Source: Verrucomicrobiota bacterium
GTDB taxonomy: Bacteria; Verrucomicrobiota; Verrucomicrobiia; Limisphaerales; PALSA-1396
DNA: 64,000 nt
Reading direction: 5' to 3'
NCBI GenBank assembly: GCA_016200005.1
Contig: JACQFP010000086.1
Coordinates: forward strand, 61,751-125,750
Shown: one piece after another, positions 8,989-17,187 of the stretch
Layout: each line of letters begins with the position of its first letter
Position numbering within the stretch: position 1 is the stretch's first letter
Notes under the pieces: generated by a model
The model's input: only the letters and a program-made list of their open reading frames with translations
Told to the model about the DNA's origin: nothing
Databases searched by the model: none
Program-made: the position numbers and the translations under genes

Positions 8989-9858
8989 ATGACAACCAAT
9001 CGCCGCCAGTTCCTCGCCAGCACCGCAGCCGCCCTCGCTCTTGGAAAGTTCGCGCCGCTCTTCGCCGCAGAAACAAAGCCCCGTTTCAAAATCGGCGCGT
9101 GCGATTGGTCCATCGGCAAAATGGCCGACCCGGCGGCGCTGGAGGTCGCCCAGCAGATTGGCCTCGACGGCGTGCAAGTGAGCCTCGGGACGTTGGCCAA
9201 CGACATGCACTTGCGGCGCCCCGAGGTGCAGCAACGCTACCGGGACGCGGCGAAGAAGTTCGGCGTCGAGGTGCTGTCGCTGGCCATTGGTGAACTGAAC
9301 AATATTCCCTACAAGAGCGACCCGCGCACGATTCCTTGGGTCCGTGATTGTGTTGATGTCGGCCGTGCGATGGGCTGCCGCGTCGTCCTGCTCGCGTTCT
9401 TTCACAACAACGATTTGCGCAACGACAAAGCCGGGACGGACGAAACCGTGCGCCGGTTGAAGGAAGTCGCGCCGAAAGCGGAGCAGGCCGGCGTCATTCT
9501 CGGCATCGAAAGCTGGCTGAGCGCCGAGGAGCATCTCGGGATCATCGAGCGCGTCGGCTCGCCGGCGGTGAAGGTCTATTACGACGTAGCGAACTCCACA
9601 GAACGTGGCTACGACATTGGGAAAGGGATTCGCTGGCTGGGCAAGCAGGGCCAGATTTGTGAATTCCACATGAAAGAGAATGGGGCTCTGCTCGGCCAGG
9701 GCAAGGTGGACTTCAAGAAAGTCCGCGCCGCCCTCGACGACATCGGCTACCGCGGCGCGATGCAAATCGAAGGCGCCGTTCCGCCCGGCGGCAAGCTCGT
9801 TGAAAGTTACATTCGGAACCGGAAGTTCTTGAGGGAAATCTTTCCCGCCGACGCATGA
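8989..9858 (+). CDS. Tat-exported sugar phosphate isomerase/epimerase-like TIM-barrel protein
   Basis: The protein has 289 residues and begins with a twin-arginine signal (NRRQFLAS, then a hydrophobic stretch and AAE). The rest matches the AP-endonuclease-2/xylose-isomerase-like TIM barrel. IGACDWS begins strand 1, EVLSLAIGELNN and IESW supply the metal-site acidic residues, and EFHMKEN and QIEGAV complete the barrel. In Verrucomicrobia and Planctomycetes such exported isomerase-like proteins accompany Gfo/Idh oxidoreductases and DUF1080 hydrolases in sugar oxidation; all three families occur in this window. The substrate is unknown. An FNR-type box lies upstream. Confidence 0.8.
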   Translation: MTTNRRQFLASTAAALALGKFAPLFAAETKPRFKIGACDWSIGKMADPAALEVAQQIGLDGVQVSLGTLANDMHLRRPEVQQRYRDAAKKFGVEVLSLAIGELNNIPYKSDPRTIPWVRDCVDVGRAMGCRVVLLAFFHNNDLRNDKAGTDETVRRLKEVAPKAEQAGVILGIESWLSAEEHLGIIERVGSPAVKVYYDVANSTERGYDIGKGIRWLGKQGQICEFHMKENGALLGQGKVDFKKVRAALDDIGYRGAMQIEGAVPPGGKLVESYIRNRKFLREIFPADA

Positions 9859-10009
9859 CCTCCGGGCAGAGTTTAATCAATTGCAGTAAGTGCCGAGGAT
9901 GCGGTCGCAGCCTGGAAAAGATTTTTTCCGGCAAAGCCCGCTGGCTCGAGATTCATGTGCGGCCCGAAAGCCCGAGGAATTTCGTGCGGCGATTGAACTC
10001 TTGCCGGCA

Positions 10010-10070
10010 GCCCTGTGGAATAACCGCAGCCCAAGCCGGCTCTCGCTCGCGCGGCCCTATTCCACAGGGC
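10010..10070. repeat. Palindromic repeat element with 13-bp arms and a 35-base loop
   Basis: GCCCTGTGGAATA (10010-10022) is exactly inverted at 10058-10070. The loop is GC-rich and there is no T-tract, so it is not a typical terminator. The element at 18222-18288 has the same loop length and a similar arm core (CCCGTGGGATA), suggesting one dispersed palindromic family. Confidence 0.6.
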
Positions 10071-10227
10071 CAGCGCAAGCACGAGCATGGTTATGGCTGT
10101 AAGAACGGCTGACGAGTTTAAGAACTCCATGGGGGAAACCCGGCGGAATGCAACAGCAGCGGGAATCGATTGCACGTCTTCTTGCTGCATTTGTCGGCCC
10201 GCCCGCCGATGCAAATCTTATCAAGCC

Positions 10228-10241
10228 TTGATCCAAGTCAA
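10228..10241. promoter_or_regulatory. FNR/DNR-type box TTGAT-CCAA-GTCAA
   Basis: A palindromic site flanked by C and G, centred about 98 bases upstream of the HZS-alpha-like gene at 10333. Confidence 0.65.
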
Positions 10242-10332
10242 GTAGTCGGCGCGCGCCGCGTAGTCCACTTGTAAAGCCTCGCGACGTGTTTCGCGCGTTC
10301 GCCCGTGCCGCCTTGTGTCCGTTTGGAAAACG

Positions 10333-13300
10333 ATGCAACGAAGCCATCCACATATTCCGTTGAACAGCCGCAGGACGATTCAGTTGCCGGACATGACTTC
10401 GTGGCTCTGTGGCCTGATGATCGTGGGGCTGGCTGGTTCGACGTCGGCCGAGACGACGAAACCAACCGCAGGCTGCGAGGAGAATCCAACGCACTCCTTC
10501 GCCATCCCGGCGTGGGCGTTTGACCGCGGTAACGCGCAGACCTTCACGAAGGAATGGGCCGACGCCGGGCCGATGGTTGCGTTCGGTGGCGAGTCGCCGG
10601 TCTTCGTGGTATATGAGATTGAGTTCCCGAATGCGACCGACTACCGGCTGCGCGTTCAATACGCTGCGGCGGACAAACGTCCGGTGGTCCTTTCGGTGGA
10701 CGGCCGCATGATCACGAACGTATGCCGGAGCGCAACGGGTTCGTGGAACACGAGCGGCGCCGGGTGGGAGGAAAGCGCATTGTTCCGGCTGACCGCCGGG
10801 AAACACACGCTCAGGCTCGAGCGCGCCAGTGCCTTCCCGCATGTGATGAATCTGCGCTTCGACTCCGCGCTGCCGCTGCCGACCGGCTGGGTGGTCAACC
10901 GGCCCAAAGCGCGCAAACTTTCCGACCCGGCTCCGGCTCCCACCCTCACGCTGCACGAACCCGGGGTGAACCTGCCCGCGCTGCGCCGAGCCATCGAAGA
11001 TCTCGCTCGCACGTTTGGAGAAAGCTACCGCGACGGTCCTCGCTTCTTCGCCCGACTCGCGGAGCTTGAGTCCGCCGTCGCCGCGCAAGAGGATGTCCGT
11101 CAGAAGTTCATCGCCCTCCAGCGCGAAGCCTTGCTCGCAAATCCGCTGCTGGACTTCAAAGACGTTTTGCTGGTCAAACGACGCGCCAAGTCCCCCTCGC
11201 TCGGTCTGCCACAAAACTGGGAAAGCAACTGCTCCCTGCCCAGGAGCGGTTATGACGACGAGTTGTGTGTGTGGTCACGGAACGACGCGGACGCCGAACC
11301 GCGCACGGTGTTCAAGCCGGGAAGAAAATTTATCGGTGACGTGGACCTGCATTGGGATGCGGACCGCGTGTTGTTCTCGATGCCCGGCACGAACGGTCGC
11401 TGGCAGGTTTTTGAACTCGCACTTCAGCCGGGAGCTTCGCCCCGCCAGCTCACTGGCGAGCAGCCCGACGTGGACAGCTACGATGCCTGTTATCTGCCGA
11501 ACGGCAAGGTCGCCTTCACTTCCACCGCGATGTTCGTCGGCGTGCCGTGTGTGAACGGCAGTGCGCACGTCGCCAACCTCTACGTCATGGACGCCGATGG
11601 CCGGAACATCCGGCAGCTTTGTTTTGATCAGGAACACAACTGGTGTCCGACCGTGATGAACGATGGTCGCGTCCTTTATGCGCGTTGGGAATACGCCGAC
11701 ACGCCGCACTCGAACTCGCGCATGCTTTTCACCATGAACCCCGACGGCACGAGCCAGGCCGCGTATCTTGGCAGCGGTTCGTATTGGCCGAATTCGTTCT
11801 TCTACGCGCGGCCGATTCCGAATCATCCCACGAAGGTCGTCGCGGTCATCGGCGGCCACCACGATCACCCGCGCATGGGCGAACTTGTTGTCTTTGATCC
11901 ACAGCAGGGTCGGCTCGAAGGCGAGCCAGCGGTGCAGCGCATTCCCGGGTTCGGTAAAAAAGTCGAGCCGCTCATCCGCGACGGGCTGACATTGGAAAGC
12001 TGGCCGAAGTTCCTTCACCCCTGGCCGTTGAGCGAAAAATATTTTCTCGTCGCGGGCAAACCCTCGCCGCGCGCGCCGTGGGGAATTTACCTTGCCGACG
12101 TGTTCGACAATCTCCTGCCACTGAAGCAGCTTCCAGACTTCGCGCTGCTGGAGCCCATCCCACTGCGCAAGACCACGCGCCCGCCGGTCATCCCTGAGCG
12201 CGTGAACCCGGCGCGCACCGACGCGATCGTGGTGTTGCAGGATGTTTATGGCGGCGAGGGGATGCGCGGCGTTCCGCGCGGCACGGTGAAGGCGCTGCGC
12301 CTGTTCACCTATCACTACGCCTATCAGGGAATGGGCGGTTTGCTGGGCGTGGTCGGCATGGACGGTCCGTGGGACATCAAGCGCGTGCTCGGCACCGTGC
12401 CGGTCGAGGCCGATGGCTCGGCGCGTTTCCGCGTGCCGGCGAACATGCCCATCTCGATCCAACCGCTCGATGCCGAAGGCAAGGCGCTCCAGCTCATGCG
12501 CAGTTGGATGACCGCGATGCCCGGCGAAACCGTGCAATGCACCGGCTGCCACGACCGCCAGAATTCCGCGCCGCCTGCGAACTCGTTCCTCGCAATGGGC
12601 AAGCCGCCGTCGGACATCACGCCGTGGCGCGGACCGGTTCGGGGTTTCAGTTTCGCGCGCGAAGTGCAGCCCGTCATTGATCGGAATTGCGTCAGTTGTC
12701 ATGACGGCAAGCCGCAACCGGACGGCAGCACGCCTCCCAACCTGCGCGGCGACGTGAAACTGGCCGACTGGAGTTCGGTCACGCCCGGCAACGGCGGCTA
12801 CGCGAAGACGGCGGGAAAATTTTCGGTGGGCTACGCGGCGCTGCATCGCTACGTGCGGCGGCCGGGCATTGAAAGCGACTTCCACGTGCTCGAACCGCTG
12901 GAGTTCCACGCGGACACCACGCAACTTGTGCAAATGCTGAAGCAGGGGCATTACGGCGTGCAACTCGATGCCGAGGCGTGGGACCGGCTGGTGACGTGGA
13001 TTGATTTGAACACGCCCTATCACGGCACGTGGGGCGAGGAAATCGCGTCGCCCGGAAAGCAGCGCGAGCGTCGCCGCGACTTGTTGAAACGCTACGCGAA
13101 TTTGGATGATGATTCGGAGGCGGTGCCGGTAGCTGCCGGAGCGAGCAAGCGAGGTCCGGCTGAACATCAGCGCACCACCCACGCTGAAACCCAAGCAGCC
13201 GCGCATGCCGGCACGCTGCCCACAGTTCCCGGCTGGCCGTTTGGGGCGGCTGAGGCCAAACGCCGTCAGACCGCGTCCGGCCCGTCCGACAAACGCCACT

Positions 13301-14190
13301 TGGAACTGTCGCCCGGCATCAGCCTGGAATTGATGCGCGTTCCTGCTGGCGAGTTCCTTATGGGCAGCCAGGACGGTCCGCCAGACGAACAACCCGTCTC
13401 CCGCGTCCGCATTGCGGAAGCCTTCTGGATGGCGCAGTGCGAAATCAACAACGCGCAATTCGCCTGCTTCAACCCGGCGCACGACAGCCGCGTCGAGGAC
13501 AAGAACACTTACCAGTTCGGCATTCACGGTTATCCGGCCAATGAACCTTCGCAGCCAGTCGTGCGCGTCTCCTGGCAGGAGGCCATGGCGTTTTGTCACT
13601 GGCTCGCCGCCCGCACCGGCCTGCACTTCACTTTACCGACCGAGGCGCAATGGGAATGGGCCTGTCGCGCCGGCGCCGCCACGCCGTTCAATTTCGGCCC
13701 GCGCGACACCGACTTCTCCGGCCACGCAAATTTCGCCGACGCCAAACTACGCGAGTTCGCCAGCGATCCCTACACTGTGGACAAGCCGCTCGCCGACGCC
13801 ACGCCCTATGACGACTGGATTCCGAAAGACACCCGCTTCAACGACGGCGCGCTCCTCGCCGTGGCGCCGGGACGCTACGCGCCGAACGCGTGGGGTTTGC
13901 AAGACATGCACGGCAACGTCGCCGAATGGACCCGCTCCAGCTATGCGCCTTATCCATGGGCGACGGACGGTCGCGATGACGGGAGCACCACCGGCCGGAA
14001 AGTGGTGCGCGGCGGTTCGTGGCGTGATGTTCCCGCGCGAGGGACGGCCAGTTTTCGCTTGAGTTACCAGCCGTGGCAGCGGGTTTACAACGTCGGCTTC
14101 CGCGTGGTGTGCGAAGGTGAATGGAAAGGGACCGCTACGACCGTCAGCACCGCCGGCGCGGGCCACGGGCAGGGCGTTTCGGCAAAGTGA
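10333..14190 (+). CDS. HZS-alpha-like cytochrome fused to a formylglycine-generating-enzyme-type domain
   Basis: This exported protein has 1285 residues. A hydrophobic signal segment (LCGLMIVGLAG) ends near residue 40; an ATG at 10393 is the alternative start. An N-terminal carbohydrate-binding-like domain is followed by TolB-like propeller blades (DADGRNIRQL, YARWEYAD) and the domain called hydrazine synthase alpha-like, with CTGCH near residue 736 and CVSCH near 786. Residues about 990-1280 form a complete FGE/SUMF1-like domain (VPAGEFLMGS, LPTEAQWEWACR, GNVAEWT, VVRGGSW, GFRVV). Such domains can bind or oxidise partner proteins, but the role here is unknown. HZS-alpha similarity does not imply hydrazine synthesis, because no beta or gamma subunits are seen. 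An FNR-type box lies upstream, and the next gene starts 3 bases after the stop. Confidence 0.8.
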   Translation: MQRSHPHIPLNSRRTIQLPDMTSWLCGLMIVGLAGSTSAETTKPTAGCEENPTHSFAIPAWAFDRGNAQTFTKEWADAGPMVAFGGESPVFVVYEIEFPNATDYRLRVQYAAADKRPVVLSVDGRMITNVCRSATGSWNTSGAGWEESALFRLTAGKHTLRLERASAFPHVMNLRFDSALPLPTGWVVNRPKARKLSDPAPAPTLTLHEPGVNLPALRRAIEDLARTFGESYRDGPRFFARLAELESAVAAQEDVRQKFIALQREALLANPLLDFKDVLLVKRRAKSPSLGLPQNWESNCSLPRSGYDDELCVWSRNDADAEPRTVFKPGRKFIGDVDLHWDADRVLFSMPGTNGRWQVFELALQPGASPRQLTGEQPDVDSYDACYLPNGKVAFTSTAMFVGVPCVNGSAHVANLYVMDADGRNIRQLCFDQEHNWCPTVMNDGRVLYARWEYADTPHSNSRMLFTMNPDGTSQAAYLGSGSYWPNSFFYARPIPNHPTKVVAVIGGHHDHPRMGELVVFDPQQGRLEGEPAVQRIPGFGKKVEPLIRDGLTLESWPKFLHPWPLSEKYFLVAGKPSPRAPWGIYLADVFDNLLPLKQLPDFALLEPIPLRKTTRPPVIPERVNPARTDAIVVLQDVYGGEGMRGVPRGTVKALRLFTYHYAYQGMGGLLGVVGMDGPWDIKRVLGTVPVEADGSARFRVPANMPISIQPLDAEGKALQLMRSWMTAMPGETVQCTGCHDRQNSAPPANSFLAMGKPPSDITPWRGPVRGFSFAREVQPVIDRNCVSCHDGKPQPDGSTPPNLRGDVKLADWSSVTPGNGGYAKTAGKFSVGYAALHRYVRRPGIESDFHVLEPLEFHADTTQLVQMLKQGHYGVQLDAEAWDRLVTWIDLNTPYHGTWGEEIASPGKQRERRRDLLKRYANLDDDSEAVPVAAGASKRGPAEHQRTTHAETQAAAHAGTLPTVPGWPFGAAEAKRRQTASGPSDKRHLELSPGISLELMRVPAGEFLMGSQDGPPDEQPVSRVRIAEAFWMAQCEINNAQFACFNPAHDSRVEDKNTYQFGIHGYPANEPSQPVVRVSWQEAMAFCHWLAARTGLHFTLPTEAQWEWACRAGAATPFNFGPRDTDFSGHANFADAKLREFASDPYTVDKPLADATPYDDWIPKDTRFNDGALLAVAPGRYAPNAWGLQDMHGNVAEWTRSSYAPYPWATDGRDDGSTTGRKVVRGGSWRDVPARGTASFRLSYQPWQRVYNVGFRVVCEGEWKGTATTVSTAGAGHGQGVSAK

Positions 14191-14192
14191 TT

Positions 14193-16157
14193 ATGCATCA
14201 GCAAGCAGTCCAGCCAGTAAGAAATGCCGCGCGCGCAAACGCACGACGCACACCCACCATTTGGCGGCTTGGCCTTGCCGCGTGGTTTCTCTTTTGCATG
14301 CTTGGGGCGTGGATCGCCAACTCGGCTGAGCCCGCCAATCCCGTTTTCTACACACCGGCGAAGCAGAACTCCTTGCTGGCGCCCAGCGTCGTCACAGCCT
14401 CGGCCGAGGGCGGCAAATTTTACGTGGCGTGCGAAGCCACCGCCGAGGTTCTCGTCTTTGACTCGGTTGCAAAGAAGGTCACCGCCCGGATCTCCGTGAC
14501 TGCTTCGCCTTCGGGGCTGGCGCTCTCCGAGGACGGCGCGCGGCTTTACGTCACCTGCGCCGGGACGGCCAGCACCGTGTGCATCGTGGACTTGGCGAAG
14601 CGCAAAGTGATCGAGCGATTGCCGGCGGGTTACCAAGCGCAATCACCGGTGCTCAGCCGGGACGGACGGACGCTTTATGTCTGCAATCGCTTCAACAACG
14701 ACGTGAGTGTCTTCGACCTTGCGACGCTGAAAGAAGTCCGGCGCATCGCCGTACCGCGCGAACCGTTTTCCGCCGCGGTGACACCAGACGGCAAACACCT
14801 CCTCGTCGCGAATCACATCCACGCCGGACGGTCGGATGAGGATGTTGTGGCGTCCAGCGTGAGCGTCATTGATCTCGCGGCGGGCAAGGTGCTCAAGGAA
14901 ATTCCTCTTCCCAACGGAAGCACGTTGCTGCGCGACCTCCGCATCTCGCCAGATGGCCGCTACGCCGTCGTGGCGCACATCCTTGCGCGCTTCCATCTGC
15001 CCACCACGCAAATCGAGCGCGGCTGGATCAACACCAGCGCCGGCAGCATCATTGACCTCGCGGAGATGAAACTGCTCAACACCGTCCTGTTCGACAACAT
15101 TGATTCCGGGGCGGCGACTCCCTGGGCGGTGGCGTGGACGCGCGATGGCCGGCAACTGCTCGTCACACACGCCGGCACACACGAGTTGAGCGTGGTGGAT
15201 TTTCCGGCGCTGCTCGAGAAGCTCGGCAAAATGCCCGCCGTGGTTGATCCCGGCAAACCTGTGGACTACACCGCCGCGTCGCGCACGGCGGCGGATGTGC
15301 CTAACGACTTGTCGTTCCTCGTCGGCGTGCGCCAGCGCCTCAAGCTGCCCGGCAAAGGTCCGCGCTCGGTCACCGTCGCCGGCGGCCACGCGTGGGTGGC
15401 GAATTATTTTTCCGACACGCTCAACGAAGTGGACCTCACCGCCGACCCGATGCGAGTTGAATCATTTCCGCTCGGCGCCGCGCCCCAGATGACGACCGCC
15501 CGGCTTGGCGAATTCTACTTCAACGACGCCACGATTTGCTTTCAAGGCTGGCAGGCGTGTTCGAGCTGTCACTCGCACGATGCGCGCGTGGACGGAATGA
15601 ACTGGGACAACCTCAACGACGGCATCGGTAATCCGAAAAGCGCTAAAAGTCTTTTGTTCGCCCACCAGACGCCGCCTTCGATGTGGCTCGGTGTGCGCTC
15701 CAATGCTTATGTCTCCGTGCGCGCCGGTATTCGCTTCAGCCTCTTCACCGTGCAACCGCCCGAAGTTGCAGATGCGATTGACGACTACCTCAAATCGCTC
15801 AAGCCCATGCCCAGCCCGCATCTGGTCAAGGGCAAGCTGTCGCCGGCCGCCGAGCGTGGGAAGAAGTTGTTCTTTGACGAGAAGGTTGCCTGTGCCGATT
15901 GCCACAAGGGCGCGTTCCTCACTGACATGAAGCTGCACGACGTCGGCACGGTCGGGAAGTTTGACCAACCCACGGATCGCTTCGACACACCGTCGCTCAT
16001 CGAAGTGTGGCGCAGCGGACCGTATCTGCACGACGGCCGCGCCGCGACCATCCGGGACATTTTCACGACGTTCCAGCGCGAAGATAAACACGGTGTCACC
16101 TCGCATCTGACCCCCAAACAAATTGACGACCTCGTCGAATACGTGTTGTCGCTATGA
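14193..16157 (+). CDS. Exported YVTN beta-propeller fused to a dihaem cytochrome c peroxidase-like domain
   Basis: The 654-residue protein carries a signal segment (about residues 24-46). A seven-bladed YVTN-type propeller follows (repeats such as LSEDGARLYVTC, LSRDGRTLYVCN, VTPDGKHLLVAN). The C-terminal third resembles MauG/CcpA dihaem proteins, with CSSCH near residue 456 and CADCH near 567 inside ERGKKLFFDEKVACADCHKG. Such fusions act as periplasmic redox proteins; the partner is unknown. The start at 14193 lies just after the stop of the preceding cytochrome gene; an earlier in-frame start would overlap it. It overlaps the aldo/keto reductase gene by four bases, so 10333-20190 is probably one operon. 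Confidence 0.8.
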   Translation: MHQQAVQPVRNAARANARRTPTIWRLGLAAWFLFCMLGAWIANSAEPANPVFYTPAKQNSLLAPSVVTASAEGGKFYVACEATAEVLVFDSVAKKVTARISVTASPSGLALSEDGARLYVTCAGTASTVCIVDLAKRKVIERLPAGYQAQSPVLSRDGRTLYVCNRFNNDVSVFDLATLKEVRRIAVPREPFSAAVTPDGKHLLVANHIHAGRSDEDVVASSVSVIDLAAGKVLKEIPLPNGSTLLRDLRISPDGRYAVVAHILARFHLPTTQIERGWINTSAGSIIDLAEMKLLNTVLFDNIDSGAATPWAVAWTRDGRQLLVTHAGTHELSVVDFPALLEKLGKMPAVVDPGKPVDYTAASRTAADVPNDLSFLVGVRQRLKLPGKGPRSVTVAGGHAWVANYFSDTLNEVDLTADPMRVESFPLGAAPQMTTARLGEFYFNDATICFQGWQACSSCHSHDARVDGMNWDNLNDGIGNPKSAKSLLFAHQTPPSMWLGVRSNAYVSVRAGIRFSLFTVQPPEVADAIDDYLKSLKPMPSPHLVKGKLSPAAERGKKLFFDEKVACADCHKGAFLTDMKLHDVGTVGKFDQPTDRFDTPSLIEVWRSGPYLHDGRAATIRDIFTTFQREDKHGVTSHLTPKQIDDLVEYVLSL

Positions 16158-17185
16158 AAACTCGTCCGCTCGGAAACTCCGGTCTGAATGCATCTGTGGT
16201 CGGCCTCGGCACTTGGGTGCTCGGTGGCGGCAGGGCTTGGGGCACGGACGCCAACGACGCCGAGTCCATTCGCACCATCCACGCGGCGCTTGATGCGGGC
16301 ATCAATCTCATCGACACCGCGCCAGCCTACGGTTGGGGCCGCAGCGAAGAAGTGGTGGGCAAAGCGCTCAAGGGACGACGCGATGGGGTCATCCTCGCCA
16401 CCAAGTGCGGGCTGTGGACCGATGACGACCGCGGTTCGTTCTTCACGGAGTTCGATGGTCGCATCATGCGCCGCAGCTTGCGACCGGACACAATTCAGAT
16501 CGAAATCGAGCGCAGCCTGAAGCGACTCGGCGTGGATTGCATTGATCTTTACCAGACGCACTGGCCCTCCGTGCCGCCGGACTTCACACCCATCGCCGAC
16601 ACGATCGCCTGCCTGCTCAAACTGTGCGACGCCGGGAAGATTCGCGCCCTCGGCGTCTGCAATGTTTCCTCTGATGAACTCGAGGAGAACCTTCGCGCCA
16701 GCGCGAGCCGCGTGGTGAGCGACCAGTTCCGCTATTCGATGCTCCATCGCGACCCGGAGAAAGACATTCTTCCGCTTTGCGCGCAGCGGAACGTCGCCAC
16801 CCTCACCTACATGTCGCTCGAACAGGGATTGCTCACGGGCAAGGTGGGCATGGATCGCGTGTTCGGCAAAGACGAGTTTCGCAGCAACGAGGCGTGGAAT
16901 CCGTGGCTGGCATTGCCGAACCGCCGGCGTGTTCTCGACCTGCTCGACGGCTGGCGCGATCTCACGAAAAAATACTCCTGCACACTTGTCCATCTGGTCA
17001 TCGCCTGGACCGCAGCGCAGCCGGGCGTGACGCACGTGTTGTGCGGCGCGCGCCGCGTGGAGCAGGCCCTGGAGAATGCCGCGGCTGGAAACTTGCGTCT
17101 CGCTCCGGACGACCTCGAACAAATGCGCTGCGACGTCGAAGCGCTCGGCGAACCGCTGCGCGAAAAAGCCGAACTCAGGACCTGA
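16154..17185 (+). CDS. Aldo/keto reductase
   Basis: This NAD(P)H-dependent oxidoreductase of the AKR superfamily has 343 residues and no signal peptide, so it is cytoplasmic. Key motifs are LGLGTWVLGGG-like strand 1, INLIDTAPAYGWGRSEE (catalytic Asp and Tyr), ILATKCG (catalytic Lys), and YQTHWP, where His belongs to the active site. The C-terminal region holds the cofactor motif near VLCGARRVEQALENA. It overlaps the upstream gene by ATGA and lies 2 bases before the next cytochrome, an unusual position for a cytoplasmic enzyme among exported redox proteins. The substrate is unknown, possibly a sugar aldehyde. Confidence 0.9.
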   Translation: MKTRPLGNSGLNASVVGLGTWVLGGGRAWGTDANDAESIRTIHAALDAGINLIDTAPAYGWGRSEEVVGKALKGRRDGVILATKCGLWTDDDRGSFFTEFDGRIMRRSLRPDTIQIEIERSLKRLGVDCIDLYQTHWPSVPPDFTPIADTIACLLKLCDAGKIRALGVCNVSSDELEENLRASASRVVSDQFRYSMLHRDPEKDILPLCAQRNVATLTYMSLEQGLLTGKVGMDRVFGKDEFRSNEAWNPWLALPNRRRVLDLLDGWRDLTKKYSCTLVHLVIAWTAAQPGVTHVLCGARRVEQALENAAAGNLRLAPDDLEQMRCDVEALGEPLREKAELRT

Positions 17186-17187
17186 TT

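Larger units (their letters stand above)
9859..10332. other. Intergenic region with a palindromic element and an FNR-type box
   Basis: No gene is supported in these 474 bases. They hold a perfect 13-bp inverted repeat (10010-10070) and a CRP/FNR-type site (10228-10241), both listed separately. Confidence 0.5.

Noticed and set aside
9873..10214. Minus-strand open frame of 113 codons in the gap before the HZS-alpha-like gene
   Set aside because: No ribosome-binding site or motif, and it overlaps a palindromic repeat element.
11275..13626. Long open frame (783 codons) on the minus strand
   Set aside because: It is a mirror of the HZS-alpha-like gene on the plus strand. GC-rich genes give long empty frames, and its translation has no domain and an odd Arg/His-rich composition.
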